The notes under the pieces: model-generated
Seen by the model: only the letters and a program-made list of their open reading frames with translations
Told to the model about the DNA's origin: nothing
Database searches by the model: none
NCBI GenBank assembly: GCA_002482965.1
Contig: DLGZ01000011.1
Coordinates: forward strand, 121,874-185,873
DNA length: 64,000 nucleotides
Direction of reading: 5' to 3'
Origin: Verrucomicrobiaceae bacterium UBA7681
GTDB taxonomy: Bacteria; Verrucomicrobiota; Verrucomicrobiia; Verrucomicrobiales; Verrucomicrobiaceae
Program-made: the position numbers and the translations under genes
Shown here: positions 25,979 to 35,407 of the stretch, piece after piece
Position numbering within the stretch: position 1 is the first letter of the stretch
How the letters are laid out: each line of letters begins with the position of its first letter

Positions 25979-26341
25979 TTACTGACGCACTTCCTTGATG
26001 TGCTTGTCAGGAGCGGCGTCGAAGGCTGCCTTGCTGGCGGCATCGGCAAACGCAACCTGGCGGGAGTAGGTCACGGTTTTGGAAGAGTCGGATTTCTTTT
26101 TGCTCAGCGGGCACTGGCCGGAGACGGCGGCGAGGATGTTGCTGAGGTAGCCCTTGGGGGCGGCGTTGAACTGGGCTTTGCACTTGTCGCAGCAGACGGC
26201 GACCGTCTTGGAGTAGGTGCTGGTGATGGCCGGGCTCGCAGGCTTGCCAGAGATGGGGCAGACGGTGTTCAGGGACTCGGCGGCAGGGGAAACGCCAGCC
26301 AGCAGGCTGAGGGCGGCGATGAGGGTGAGGATGTGTTTCAT
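25979..26341 (-). CDS. Small secreted Cys-motif protein (TRASH/YHS-like)
   Basis: A 120-aa exported protein, signal MKHILTLIAALSLLAGVSPA. The mature part carries three short Cys motifs: VCPISGKPA, AVCCDKCKAQF and GQCPLSKK. CPxSGK followed by CCxxCxxxF looks like the YHS/TRASH class, which in other proteins binds heavy-metal ions such as copper. A second Phe/Ala-rich half (VAFADAASKAAFDAAPDKHI) repeats the pattern of the first without cysteines. A longer start 12 codons upstream is possible, but the signal peptide fixes the ATG at 26341. Metal handling in the periplasm is the likely role; the metal is unknown. Confidence 0.65.
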   Translation of the reverse strand: MKHILTLIAALSLLAGVSPAAESLNTVCPISGKPASPAITSTYSKTVAVCCDKCKAQFNAAPKGYLSNILAAVSGQCPLSKKKSDSSKTVTYSRQVAFADAASKAAFDAAPDKHIKEVRQ

Positions 26342-26583
26342 GGTGGGATAGGACGTCAGACTCGAATACGAATTCACGGATTCTCCGCAACTGAAACTTT
26401 TCAGTCCACACCGGTCTGCGGGGGCGGTCCTGGCTCCTCAGGTGCGGATTGACACCCATCCGCCCTGTGCGTACCTTCGCTCCCGTGTGCATCCCAAGAA
26501 GGACGCAGACACGGAAAATCAGGTTCACGCCATGACCTGTATTCTGGCACGTGCGCCATGGCTCATCTTCCATATCTGATGCG

Positions 26584-26934
26584 ATGAACCTCTACGTGAG
26601 CAATCTTCCCTACACCATGACGGATGAGGAACTGCAGGGCGAGTTCGTCGTCTTCGGCACTGTCACCAGCGCCCGCCTGGTCAAAGACCGTGAGACCGGC
26701 CGCTCACGCGGCTTTGGATTCGTGGAGATGCCGGTCGAAACCGAAGCACTGACGGCCACCAATGCACTGAATGGCAAGGATGTTGGCGGACGCCCCCTGC
26801 GAGTGATCGAGGCACGTCCCAAGGAAGAGCGCCCACCGCGAAACTTTGGCGGCGGCGGTGGCAATCGCGGCTTCGGTGGTGGGGGCGGCAAACGCGATCA
26901 GCGTGAAGACTGGGATCGCGACAAGCGGTCTTGA
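26584..26934 (+). CDS. RRM-type RNA-binding protein with glycine-rich tail
   Basis: A 116-aa cytosolic RNA-binding protein. A single RRM occupies residues 1-80, with RNP2 LYVSNLP and RNP1 SRGFGFVEM. The tail is Gly/Arg/Asp-rich (FGGGGGNRGFGGGGG, then WDRDKRS). The architecture matches the small bacterial Rbp proteins described in cyanobacteria, where they are linked to cold response. The ATG at 26584 is the only sensible start, since the family begins directly with the first strand. It is convergent with the TPR gene. Confidence 0.93.
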   Translation: MNLYVSNLPYTMTDEELQGEFVVFGTVTSARLVKDRETGRSRGFGFVEMPVETEALTATNALNGKDVGGRPLRVIEARPKEERPPRNFGGGGGNRGFGGGGGKRDQREDWDRDKRS

Positions 26935-26936
26935 TC

Positions 26937-26963
26937 AAAAAGGCCGCTCGCGTCGCGAGTGCC
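26937..26963 (-). terminator. Probable terminator of the ExbB-ExbD-TPR operon
   Basis: On the minus strand a G+C-rich hairpin built on CTCGCG/CGCGAG (26942-26963) is followed by five T residues (26937-26941). It lies between the convergent stops at 26934 and 26972. Confidence 0.6.
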
Positions 26964-26971
26964 CCGGTCCC

Positions 26972-29434
26972 TTACTTCGGCTGATACTTCGGATAGCGCT
27001 GCTGAAGCTGCTGCAGCATCTGCTTGGACTTGGCGGCGTCACCGGCTTTCTGCAGCACTTGGGCTGCTTTGTAGAGAGCGTTGGGAGTGACGTCGGGATC
27101 GTCAAAAAACTGGCTGGGCACGGCATACTTGGCAGCAGCGTCCTTCCATTTGCCAACGGCGGCCTCCTTCTGGCCTTCAGCGGCGAGCTTGTCGCCCTCT
27201 GCCGCATAGATGTCCCCTTCGAGGATGAGCAGTTCAGCCTGGAGCCTGCCGTCTTTGACCACTTGCAGGGCTTCCTGGGCGGTCTTGTCGGCTTCATCAA
27301 AAAGTCCCTTGCCCAGCAGGGCGCTGCCTTTGGTCAGCAGCGCACGTGAGCGGGTGGCGCTGTCGGGTTCTGATTTGAGGAAGTTGTCCGTGGCCTGAAT
27401 GCTGGCATCGTACTGCTGGTTCTGCAGTTGTGCCATGCCGAGGTAGTTCCACACGACCGGCTCGGTGTTTTCCGGGGTTTGCGGGGTGACGGCGAGTTCG
27501 AGGAAGCGGGCGCCACGTTTGTAGTCGTCGCTGCTGTAGAGCTTGAGGCCGAGCCATTTCAAAATGTTCGGGGGCACCAGGCCGGCGGGCTTGGACTGCA
27601 GGTAGTTGTCGATGGTCTTGGCGAGATTGTCGGCGTTCTGGCGTGCGTAGTCGCAGAGGATGATGAGCTGGCTGGACTTTTCCAGGTAGCCTTTGCTGTC
27701 GAGTTCAATGGAGCGGCGCAGGGCAGGAACAGCCTTGTCGTAGATCTTCTGGTCGAAATTGCCCCGGCCGATGCCGTAGTAGGCCTGTGCAGCGGCGGTG
27801 GTGGAGGGGAATTTTTTCAGCAGTGTTTCAAAGGCGGTGATGATGGCCTTTGGATCCTTCTGCTCCATCGCGATGAAGCCAAGCTGCAGCCAGGAGAGTT
27901 CGCAGGCGTCAGATTTGGGGAATTCCTTGGTGACGTGTTCAAAGTCAGCCTTCGCCTTGGGCAGATCGCGGGCATCGCGGTTCGCGAGACCACGGCGGGC
28001 GTAGGCCTTGGGGAGGAAATCATGACCGGGATTTTCGCTGATGAAACGGGTGAAGGTGCCGACGGCCTCCTGATGGTGTCCGGCCTCACCTTGTGCCCAG
28101 CCCATGTTGAAGAGCGTGCCCGGGCGCAGCTTTTCGGGCAGTTTGTCCAGGCCGACCTCATTGTAGCTCAGCGCCGCCTGCTGGTAGTCGCCTTTGTTGA
28201 AGTAAAAGTCAGCGCGGATCAGGCGTGCCAGCGAAAGGTATTCATGATTGGCGTGCTTTGGCGCCTGACGTGTGATGAAGGCGGTGGCGAACTCGCCGAG
28301 GTCTTTGTCATTCAGCAGATAGAAGCAGTACAGCTTCCAGTATCCCGCACTGAAGGCTTCCTCGGTATCGGCATGATACTGCTCGATGAGCAGGTAAACT
28401 TCGACGGCACGGGCATAGCTCTTTCGCATGCGGTAGGCGTGGCCGACGAGCAGCAGCATCTTGGCGCGTGAGACTCCCTGTGGCAGGACTTCGGAGTTCT
28501 TGTTGTAGTAGTCGATGACACCGTCGTAATCGCCCTTGGCATAGAGCGCCTGAATGATGCCCACGAGGGAGATGCCGCGGTTTTGCTCGCTTGTTTCCGG
28601 CATGCGCAGCGCCTTTTCAAACATCGCGATGGATTCCTCCGGCTTCTGGAGCTCGGCATAGAGCACTGCTGCACGAATGCTGGCTTCGGCGATGATGGCA
28701 CGGTCGGCGCTGGTCTTGACGAGCTCGTCAAAAATAGGCAGCGCCTCGGCCTTTTTGTCCTGACCGAGGTAGAGGCTGCCGAGTGTGAGCAGCGACGTTT
28801 CGCGGTAAGGATTGTCCGTTTTCACCGCGATCACGCTGCTCAAGGCAGCCGCCTGTTTGGTCTTGTCCTCCGCCATTTCATAGGCACGGCTTTTGTTGTA
28901 GGCGGCAGCCAGCCGGACGGCGGAGCTTTTGGTTTTGGTTTCGGAAAAGTCGAAAAATTTGGCCGAGTCAGCAAACTTGGAATCGTTGAACATCATCGCA
29001 CCGAGGCGATAGGCGCAAGAGGGGGCTCCCTCGCTCTCCGGGTAGCGGTTCACGACTTCCTCGTAATAGCCAGCGGCCTGCTTGAGCTGGTTTTGCTTCA
29101 TGTAGCACTCACCCACGCGGTAGAGTGCATCGGGCACCTGCCTGCCGCTGGGATACTGCTGCAGGTACTTCGCATACGACTGTGCGGCCATGCCCCACTC
29201 CTGGCGGTCATAGGCCAGCGTGGCAAAATCGAACATGTCGTCATCAGGCCCCTTGGTCTTCGGCGGCGGACTTACCGGAATGGCCTTCGGCACGGGAGCC
29301 TCATCGTCCACCGGCAAGGCACGCGGTGGGGCTGGCTGCTGCGCTATGGACGAGAACGCTGCCAGACAGAAAAACACTGGCATCAGACGGGGCGCAAGAA
29401 TGCGCGGCAGGGTGGAAAACTTCGCGGCGGTCAT
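26972..29434 (-). CDS. Secreted tetratricopeptide-repeat protein
   Basis: An 820-aa exported protein made almost wholly of TPR helical pairs. After an N-terminal hydrophobic signal (PRLMPVFFCLAAFSSIAQ) comes a Pro-rich spacer, then repeats such as GMAAQSYAKYLQQYPSGRQ, QAAGYYEEVVNRYPESEG and GAPSCAYRLGAMMF, continuing to the C-terminus. Several have the YbgF/BamD-like pattern. The start at 29434 lies 1 nt after the stop of the ExbD gene, so it is coupled. With ExbB and ExbD it probably forms a Tol/Ton-like envelope machine in which the TPR protein acts as periplasmic scaffold; this role is inferred. Confidence 0.85.
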   Translation of the reverse strand: MTAAKFSTLPRILAPRLMPVFFCLAAFSSIAQQPAPPRALPVDDEAPVPKAIPVSPPPKTKGPDDDMFDFATLAYDRQEWGMAAQSYAKYLQQYPSGRQVPDALYRVGECYMKQNQLKQAAGYYEEVVNRYPESEGAPSCAYRLGAMMFNDSKFADSAKFFDFSETKTKSSAVRLAAAYNKSRAYEMAEDKTKQAAALSSVIAVKTDNPYRETSLLTLGSLYLGQDKKAEALPIFDELVKTSADRAIIAEASIRAAVLYAELQKPEESIAMFEKALRMPETSEQNRGISLVGIIQALYAKGDYDGVIDYYNKNSEVLPQGVSRAKMLLLVGHAYRMRKSYARAVEVYLLIEQYHADTEEAFSAGYWKLYCFYLLNDKDLGEFATAFITRQAPKHANHEYLSLARLIRADFYFNKGDYQQAALSYNEVGLDKLPEKLRPGTLFNMGWAQGEAGHHQEAVGTFTRFISENPGHDFLPKAYARRGLANRDARDLPKAKADFEHVTKEFPKSDACELSWLQLGFIAMEQKDPKAIITAFETLLKKFPSTTAAAQAYYGIGRGNFDQKIYDKAVPALRRSIELDSKGYLEKSSQLIILCDYARQNADNLAKTIDNYLQSKPAGLVPPNILKWLGLKLYSSDDYKRGARFLELAVTPQTPENTEPVVWNYLGMAQLQNQQYDASIQATDNFLKSEPDSATRSRALLTKGSALLGKGLFDEADKTAQEALQVVKDGRLQAELLILEGDIYAAEGDKLAAEGQKEAAVGKWKDAAAKYAVPSQFFDDPDVTPNALYKAAQVLQKAGDAAKSKQMLQQLQQRYPKYQPK

Positions 29435-29435
29435 C

Positions 29436-29879
29436 TCACTTGGTCGTGGCGGCTGGTTGGTCGGCGTCAGGTTTGCGTGTGGCAAAGGCGATGTTCCAGA
29501 TGCCGGCCTTCTGGCAGGTGTCTAGCACGCCGATGACGTTCTGGTAGGGGGTGCCTTCATCACCCCGCAGGATCACGGCCTGATCCTTGTAGAGCGAGAC
29601 GATGTTCTTCAGCTTCACCAGCAGCTCATCGGTGTTGAATTTCTGGCCGTTGACCAGGATTTCACCGTCTTTTTTGATGTTGATGATGATCTCGCCGACG
29701 TTGCGGGTCTCCTTCTCCTTGCCCTCGTCGGCGGCAGGCACGCTGACATCCATGACCTGCTCCTCCTTGGCATACTGGAATGTCACCGCAAAGAAAATGA
29801 CGAGCAGGAACAGCACGTCCACCAGCGGCGCGAGCTGCATGGGCGAGGGTTCGATGGAATGCTGTTTTCTGAAATTCAT
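29436..29879 (-). CDS. ExbD/TolR family biopolymer transport protein
   Basis: A 147-aa inner-membrane protein with one N-terminal TM helix (about 17-37) and a periplasmic domain. The family signature is visible: SMQLAPLVDVLFLLVIFFAV-like, with the functional Asp in the PLVDVLF segment (Asp19 region) that carries the proton in ExbD/TolR/MotB. The periplasmic part includes IIINIKKDGEILVNG and AVILRGDEGTPYQNVIGVLD. It is 21 bp downstream of ExbB and directly upstream of the TPR gene. The nearby product energised by this motor is not a TonB gene in this window. Confidence 0.93.
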   Translation of the reverse strand: MNFRKQHSIEPSPMQLAPLVDVLFLLVIFFAVTFQYAKEEQVMDVSVPAADEGKEKETRNVGEIIINIKKDGEILVNGQKFNTDELLVKLKNIVSLYKDQAVILRGDEGTPYQNVIGVLDTCQKAGIWNIAFATRKPDADQPAATTK

Positions 29880-29900
29880 CGCGAGGGGTGATCTGCCTGT

Positions 29901-30713
29901 TTACTGACCGGCGACCGCGCGTGCGGCACGCTTGTACTGCACCGCGAGCAGGGCCATCAGGTGGGTCGTTGCGGCTTCCATTTCAGAGATCAGGCGGTTC
30001 ACCTTGCCACGGAAGATGGCGTAAAACATCAGGGCGGGAATGCCGATGACGAGGCCCGAGGCCGTGCAGAGCAGCGCTTCGGACACCCCCTGGGCAAGTC
30101 CCAGCTGGTTTGAGCCGCCGACGCCCTTGCCGGAGATTTCGTGGAAGGTCGTGATCATTCCCAGCGTCGTGCCCAGCAGGCCGAGCATGGGAGCGATGGC
30201 CCCGACGTCTCCCAGATACGCGATGCGGGCCAGCAGCAGGCTGGACTGGCGGTTGCCCTCGGCTTCAGTGACTTCCTTGACCTCTTCAAAACTCGCGGTC
30301 GGATTGCGCGTGGCGAAATCGAGCGTTTTCGAAGTGATGCGGGCGATGCACTCGTTGCGGCGGTTGCACACCGCCAGCAGCCCGAGGTAGTCCTGCTTGC
30401 GGATCAGGGCATCCGCCGAATTCATGAAGGCATCGCTGACCACCGTGCCCTGCCGGACCGTGAAGGCGAAGAGCACGATCATGAAGAACGCGATCATCGA
30501 CAGAATGATCAGCGGGTAGGCCATGACTCCGGTGCGCTTGACGAACCCGTTGAAGGTCAGCACATCGCCATAGGGATTGTCTTCTTCAGCGGCGGCTGTG
30601 GTCACGGTGACACCGGGTGCGGCAGGCGCAGGCTGCTGGGCCTGGGCTTTGAGGGTCATCGTGAAGACGAGTGCCACCAGCACAGCCAGGGCGAAGAAGA
30701 TTTTTCGATGCAT
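29901..30713 (-). CDS. MotA/TolQ/ExbB proton channel family protein
   Basis: A 270-aa inner-membrane protein, first gene of the ExbB-ExbD-TPR operon. It has an N-terminal signal-like helix (FFALAVLVALVFTMTLKAQA), a periplasmic linker, TM1 (YPLIILSMIAFFMIVLFAF), a cytoplasmic helical region and TM2/TM3 with the family hallmark GAIAPMLGLLGTTLGMI and GVSEALLCTASGLVIGIPAL. With ExbD it would form the pmf-driven stator. The N-terminal extension of about 60 residues is common among ExbB proteins of this phylum. Confidence 0.93.
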   Translation of the reverse strand: MHRKIFFALAVLVALVFTMTLKAQAQQPAPAAPGVTVTTAAAEEDNPYGDVLTFNGFVKRTGVMAYPLIILSMIAFFMIVLFAFTVRQGTVVSDAFMNSADALIRKQDYLGLLAVCNRRNECIARITSKTLDFATRNPTASFEEVKEVTEAEGNRQSSLLLARIAYLGDVGAIAPMLGLLGTTLGMITTFHEISGKGVGGSNQLGLAQGVSEALLCTASGLVIGIPALMFYAIFRGKVNRLISEMEAATTHLMALLAVQYKRAARAVAGQ

Positions 30714-30779
30714 GAGGTGGCGACTGTAGACGTGTGCGCCAGCCTTGCAAGGGGCCGGTGGCTGGCATTCCCGGCCCGG

Positions 30780-32222
30780 TCAGGCCAGCAGTTCCCGCAC
30801 CACCTTGCACTCGTTTACGCCCGTGAGCCGGAAATCCAGCCCTGCATACTTGTAGGTGAACTTTTCGTGATCGAAGCCCAAGATGCGCAGAATCGTGGCG
30901 TGCAGGTCATGCACATGCACCGGATTCTCCTGCGCAGCGAAGCCGAATTCATCGGTGGAACCATGCGTGTAGCCACCCCGCACCCCGCCACCCGCCAGCC
31001 ACATCGTAAAGCCGTAGTGGTTGTGGTCGCGGCCATGCTGCTTGCCTGCATTGGCGCCAGGCGTCGGCAGTTCCACCGCCGGTGTGCGGCCAAATTCGCC
31101 ACCCCACATCATCAAGGTGTCATCCCAGAGCCCGCGCTGCTTCAAGTCACCCATGAACGCCGCCATCGCCCCGTCCGTCTGCTGGCCGAGCTTCCGGTGT
31201 TCGAGAATTTCGTCATGATTGTCCCAGGGCTGGCCCGCTCCCGTCCATAACTGGATGAAGCGCACCCCGCGCTCCAGCAAGCGCCGGGCGATCAGGCACT
31301 GGCGGCCAAAAGCGTGGTCGCCGTACATCTTCCTCACCGATTCCGGCTCCTTCATGATGTCAAAGGCGTCCGTGGCCTCCATCTGCATGCGGTAGGCCAG
31401 TTCGTAGCTCTGCACGCGGGCTTCGAGCTGCTGGTCACGGTCCTGCTGCACCAGATTACGCTGATTCAGTTCCTGCAACAGGTCCAGCTGGCGGCGCTGC
31501 TGCTTCAGGTCGAGCGAGCCGTTTTTGATGAATTCCACGAGTTTTTCGACCCGGGTGTCCTCCGTGTTGATGTAGGCACCCTGGTAGGCGCTCGGCAGGA
31601 AGGCAGACTGCCAGTTTTTCGTGCGTCGCGTCGGCATGCCGCCGGGGCACATGGCGATGTAGCCGGGCAGATTGTGATTTTCACTGCCCAGACCGTAGGT
31701 CACCCACGATCCCATCGTCGGGCGGTTCAGGCGGCCTTCGCCGCTGTTCATCAGGCCGAGGGACGGCTCATGGTTCGGCACGTCAGCGTGCATGGAGCGG
31801 ATCACGCAGAGGTCATCCGCAAAAGCCCCGGTCTTCTCGAAGACCTCGCTCACTTCGAGCCCGCACTCGCCGCGTTTCGTGAATTTAAAGGGCGATTTGA
31901 AGCCCGCACCGGTCGGGCGCTCCGTTTTGAGCACGTTGGGCAGGGCCTTGCCGTCGTATTTGTCGAGCTCCGGCTTCGGATCGAATGTATCGACGTGGGA
32001 CGGCCCACCGTTCATGAAGAAATGCACCACCCGCTTGGCTTTCGGCTCAAAATGCGGACGCTTCACCGCCATCGGGTCCAGCGTGGCTGCGGAAGCCTGC
32101 GGAGTGAACAGCGATCCAGCGGCCATCGTGCCAAAGCCCATGCCGACACGTTGCAGCAGCTCGCGGCGTGTCAAAAAGGCATGCTCCAGATTCGGGGCAT
32201 GATGTGAAAAGGAGGAATTCAT
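30780..32222 (-). CDS. DUF1501 exported protein (alkaline phosphatase/sulfatase-like fold)
   Basis: A 480-aa protein of the DUF1501 family, abundant in Planctomycetes and Verrucomicrobia. The N-terminus carries a Tat-like signal (TRRELLQRVGMGFGTMAAGS). Next comes VVHFFMNGGPSHVDTFDPKP, the family signature, with CVIRSMHADVPNHEPSL, LWTGAGQPWDNHDE and DDTLMMWGGEFGRTP, closing with HDLHATILRILGFDHEKFTY. DUF1501 genes are usually paired with a DUF1549/DUF1553 gene, but here the partner is a DUF1592/DUF1552 pair on the other strand, 127 bp away. The function is unknown; a role in degrading complex polysaccharides has been proposed from context. The start is set by the signal. Confidence 0.9.
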   Translation of the reverse strand: MNSSFSHHAPNLEHAFLTRRELLQRVGMGFGTMAAGSLFTPQASAATLDPMAVKRPHFEPKAKRVVHFFMNGGPSHVDTFDPKPELDKYDGKALPNVLKTERPTGAGFKSPFKFTKRGECGLEVSEVFEKTGAFADDLCVIRSMHADVPNHEPSLGLMNSGEGRLNRPTMGSWVTYGLGSENHNLPGYIAMCPGGMPTRRTKNWQSAFLPSAYQGAYINTEDTRVEKLVEFIKNGSLDLKQQRRQLDLLQELNQRNLVQQDRDQQLEARVQSYELAYRMQMEATDAFDIMKEPESVRKMYGDHAFGRQCLIARRLLERGVRFIQLWTGAGQPWDNHDEILEHRKLGQQTDGAMAAFMGDLKQRGLWDDTLMMWGGEFGRTPAVELPTPGANAGKQHGRDHNHYGFTMWLAGGGVRGGYTHGSTDEFGFAAQENPVHVHDLHATILRILGFDHEKFTYKYAGLDFRLTGVNECKVVRELLA

Positions 32223-32349
32223 GGGGGTATGAAAGATACGTCTCTGGCAGCAGATGCTTTCGCCTGAATCATAGCACAGGAAAGCGCAAAAAAGGAGCAG
32301 AAGCTGCTGATCGAAAAATCGCCAAATGGCCGTATTATCAGTACCCCCA

Positions 32350-35300
32350 ATGTCTTTGCCTCCTCGCCATCTTGCTCTGGCCGCCTTTGTCGTCGGCTCG
32401 TTTTCACTTTCCGCTGCTCCCGCATGGAAGGATGCCGAGGTCGTTCTCAAGGCCAAATGCTACGAGTGCCACAACCCCAAAAAGACCAAAGGCGACGTCG
32501 ATTTGCAGCAGTTCGCCTCCGACCCGCAGCTCACGAAGCATTTCGAAGTGTGGTTGAAGGTCAAAGACACCATCGAAAATGGTGACATGCCGCCGCCAAA
32601 GGCGCACCAGATGAGCGATCAGGAGCACACCGCCCTCCTCGGCTGGGTAAATAGCGAACTCGACGCCCTGGCGACCGCGCAGTCCGGCGATCCCGGCCCC
32701 GTGACGATGCGGCGCCTCACCAATGCCGAGTATGACTACACGATCCGCGATTTGACCCGCCACGATTACGGCTTTGCCAAAGAATTCCAAACCGACGGCG
32801 GCGGCGGCGAGGGGTTCAGCAACACAGGCGATGTGCTCTTCATGAGCCCGGCGGCGCTTGACAAATACTTCGGTGCCGCCCGCAAAGTGGCCGATCACGC
32901 CACCATCATGCCGGGCACAGGCATCGTTTTCAATCCGCAGCGCATCGGCCTGCGCGGATTCGAGCAGGTCAAAGCCCAGGCTCAGCAGGCCCTGTATGTA
33001 TGGTATCAGCAGAAAGCCGCGCCGCATCTGCCCCAGGATGGCGACGACATGCGCGAAGCGGACTACATGGCCGCCTGCTGGAAGCACAAGCATTTCCAGA
33101 CGCCGCTCGAACAACTCGCCAAAGAGAGCAGCCTGAAGCTGCCTTTCCTGCAAAACTGGAACACCCTAGTCAACGCCACCGAGCCGAAATCCCGCTTCCT
33201 CGACCTCACCCGAGTGGCGTGGCGTGAGCTACCCGCACCCGATGCCACCAAGCCCGGCCAGGTGCCGCAGCCCGTGATCGATGGTGCCAAGGCGATCCAG
33301 ACCCAGCTCCTCTCCTGGAACAATCCGAAAAAACCCGGCAGCGGCACGCAGCGCCACCAGCAGGACGCCGACGGCATTCGCCCCTACCAGATGAACATCG
33401 AGGTGAAGGGCAAGAAACAGGCCTTCCTTTGCATCGGCGATGACGGCGACGGCAACAAAGGAGACATCGCCCTCATCACCAAGCTTGATCTCAAAACCAC
33501 CAAGGGCCCGGTGCTTTATCTCAACTGGCTTAACAAACAGGTCGATGAAGACCGCAAAGCCCTCGCGTTGACTCCACCGCCAGCAAATGCGGAAGCGCTG
33601 AAGCAGCGCATCGCCGAACTCGAACGCGTGAAGAACGCCTTTGGCAAACACCCGCAGGGCCGTCAGATCGAGCCCGGTGTACTCGCCATCGCCGCGCCGC
33701 TGGTGGTTACTCTGCCGCTGCCAGAGAACGTCACCTGGATTCACGCTGAGGCACGGCTGGATTTGCAAAACCCCGACATCAATGACGGCACCATCCAATG
33801 GGATCTCACGGCCGACAAACCACGCGATGTCACCAAGATCATGCCCGGCATTCTGACCGTCTGGAAAACGCAGACCGACGCAGCCCGGCGTACCATGGGT
33901 GATTTCGGCGTCATGAAGCAGGCCTTTCCCGACATGTATGAGCGCCGGCTGGAGGAGGTCGCCAGCAATCTCTATCGCCGCAAACCCGGCATCACCGTCT
34001 ACTACTTCAGCGATGACCAGCTCGGGCAGATTCTCGGCCCCAAAGACCGCGATCAACTCGTCGCGATGAAGAAGGACTTTGGCTACACCGCTCCGCCGAA
34101 ACTCAGCCCCCAGCAGCAGAAGGAATTCGACGGTGCCATGCTCGGGCATCTGCACTCTTTCGCTGGTCGCGCATGGCGCCGCACCCTCACTCCCGAGGAA
34201 GTCCAGAAGCTCGACACGCTCTATTTTGAAGGCCGCGCAAAGGAACTCGACCGCGAATCCGCTGCGCGTGAGGTCGTCGTGCGTGTACTGGTTTCACCTT
34301 ACTTCCTCTTCAAGGCCGAAACTCTGCCGATGGCCAATGCCGCGCCTGGAGATGTAAAGCTAAACGCCTTCGAGCTCGCCTCACGCCTCAGCTATTTCCT
34401 CTGGGCCTCGCAGCCAGATTGGGAGCTGCGCAAGACCGCCGATGACGGCAGCCTCTTGAAGCCCGAAGTCCTCGCCGCACAGACTAAGCGCATGTTGCGT
34501 GATTCAAAGGCCAACGCCCTCGCCAAGGAGTTCGCTGGCCAGTGGCTCAAGTTCAACGGCTTCGATGCCCAGAGCACCGTCGATGAGAAAAAGTACCCCC
34601 AGTTCACCCCCGAGCTCCGCAGCGACATGCAGCGCGAGATCACCGAGTTCTTCTCGCATCTCGTCCGCGATGACCGCAACGTCGCCGACATCATCATGGG
34701 CGACTACACCTTTGTGAACGACCGCCTCGCCACGTTCTATGGAGTCTCCGGTGTCACCGGCAGCGATTTCCGCGAGGTCAAAGTCGCGCAGCAGCATCGC
34801 GGCGGCCTGCTCGGCATGGGTGCCATCCTGACCAAGACCTCGCGTCCCAATCGCACCAGCCCGGTGTTGCGCGGCGACTACCTCTATCAGGTCGTGCTCG
34901 GCTTCAGTTCACCGCCGCCACCCCCGAATGTACCCAAGCTGCCAGACAGCGCCGAAAAGCCCTCCTCTTTACGTGAGGCCTTGATGCAGCATCGCGCCGA
35001 CAAGGCTTGCTCGGTGTGCCATGACCGCATCGACCCCCTCGGCTTCGCACTCGAAAGCTTCGACCCCATCGGCCGCTTCCGTATGGCCGATGAAACCGGT
35101 GGCAAGATCGACGACACCGGCGAACTCAAAGACGGCACCAAGTTCCAAGGCCTCGCCGGTCTGCGCGATTACCTCAAAAAGAACGAAACCAATTTCAACA
35201 CCCAGTTCTGCCGCAAGCTCCTCGGCTACGCCCTGGGTCGCCAGACCATGCCCAGCGACAAAGCGCTGCTCACCCACATGCAAGCCGCCCTCAAGCAGAA

Positions 35301-35394
35301 CAACGGCAAGTTCTCCGCCGCCGTCCTCGATATCGTCAACAGCCGCCAGTTCCTCAACCGCCGCAGCGAGCCCGCCATGGCTGCCAATCAATAA
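32350..35394 (+). CDS. Exported cytochrome-type DUF1587/1592/1588/1585 protein
   Basis: A 1,014-aa exported protein of the planctomycete cytochrome group. A signal peptide (HLALAAFVVGSFSLSAAPA) leads to a haem c motif KCYECHNPK (CxxCH) near residue 40. Then follow the DUF1587 part (MRRLTNAEYDYTIRDLTRHD), DUF1592 (NAFELASRLSYFLWASQPD), DUF1588 (TSRPNRTSPVLRGDYLYQ and a second CxxCH, ACSVCHDRIDPLGFALE) and DUF1585 (RKLLGYALGRQTMPSD). An ATG eight codons earlier (32326) is possible; 32350 gives the better signal. It forms a two-gene operon with the DUF1552 gene 13 bp downstream, the usual pairing. Function is unproven; two possible haem sites suggest electron transfer. Confidence 0.92.
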   Translation: MSLPPRHLALAAFVVGSFSLSAAPAWKDAEVVLKAKCYECHNPKKTKGDVDLQQFASDPQLTKHFEVWLKVKDTIENGDMPPPKAHQMSDQEHTALLGWVNSELDALATAQSGDPGPVTMRRLTNAEYDYTIRDLTRHDYGFAKEFQTDGGGGEGFSNTGDVLFMSPAALDKYFGAARKVADHATIMPGTGIVFNPQRIGLRGFEQVKAQAQQALYVWYQQKAAPHLPQDGDDMREADYMAACWKHKHFQTPLEQLAKESSLKLPFLQNWNTLVNATEPKSRFLDLTRVAWRELPAPDATKPGQVPQPVIDGAKAIQTQLLSWNNPKKPGSGTQRHQQDADGIRPYQMNIEVKGKKQAFLCIGDDGDGNKGDIALITKLDLKTTKGPVLYLNWLNKQVDEDRKALALTPPPANAEALKQRIAELERVKNAFGKHPQGRQIEPGVLAIAAPLVVTLPLPENVTWIHAEARLDLQNPDINDGTIQWDLTADKPRDVTKIMPGILTVWKTQTDAARRTMGDFGVMKQAFPDMYERRLEEVASNLYRRKPGITVYYFSDDQLGQILGPKDRDQLVAMKKDFGYTAPPKLSPQQQKEFDGAMLGHLHSFAGRAWRRTLTPEEVQKLDTLYFEGRAKELDRESAAREVVVRVLVSPYFLFKAETLPMANAAPGDVKLNAFELASRLSYFLWASQPDWELRKTADDGSLLKPEVLAAQTKRMLRDSKANALAKEFAGQWLKFNGFDAQSTVDEKKYPQFTPELRSDMQREITEFFSHLVRDDRNVADIIMGDYTFVNDRLATFYGVSGVTGSDFREVKVAQQHRGGLLGMGAILTKTSRPNRTSPVLRGDYLYQVVLGFSSPPPPPNVPKLPDSAEKPSSLREALMQHRADKACSVCHDRIDPLGFALESFDPIGRFRMADETGGKIDDTGELKDGTKFQGLAGLRDYLKKNETNFNTQFCRKLLGYALGRQTMPSDKALLTHMQAALKQNNGKFSAAVLDIVNSRQFLNRRSEPAMAANQ

Positions 35395-35407
35395 CCGCAT
35401 TACCAAT

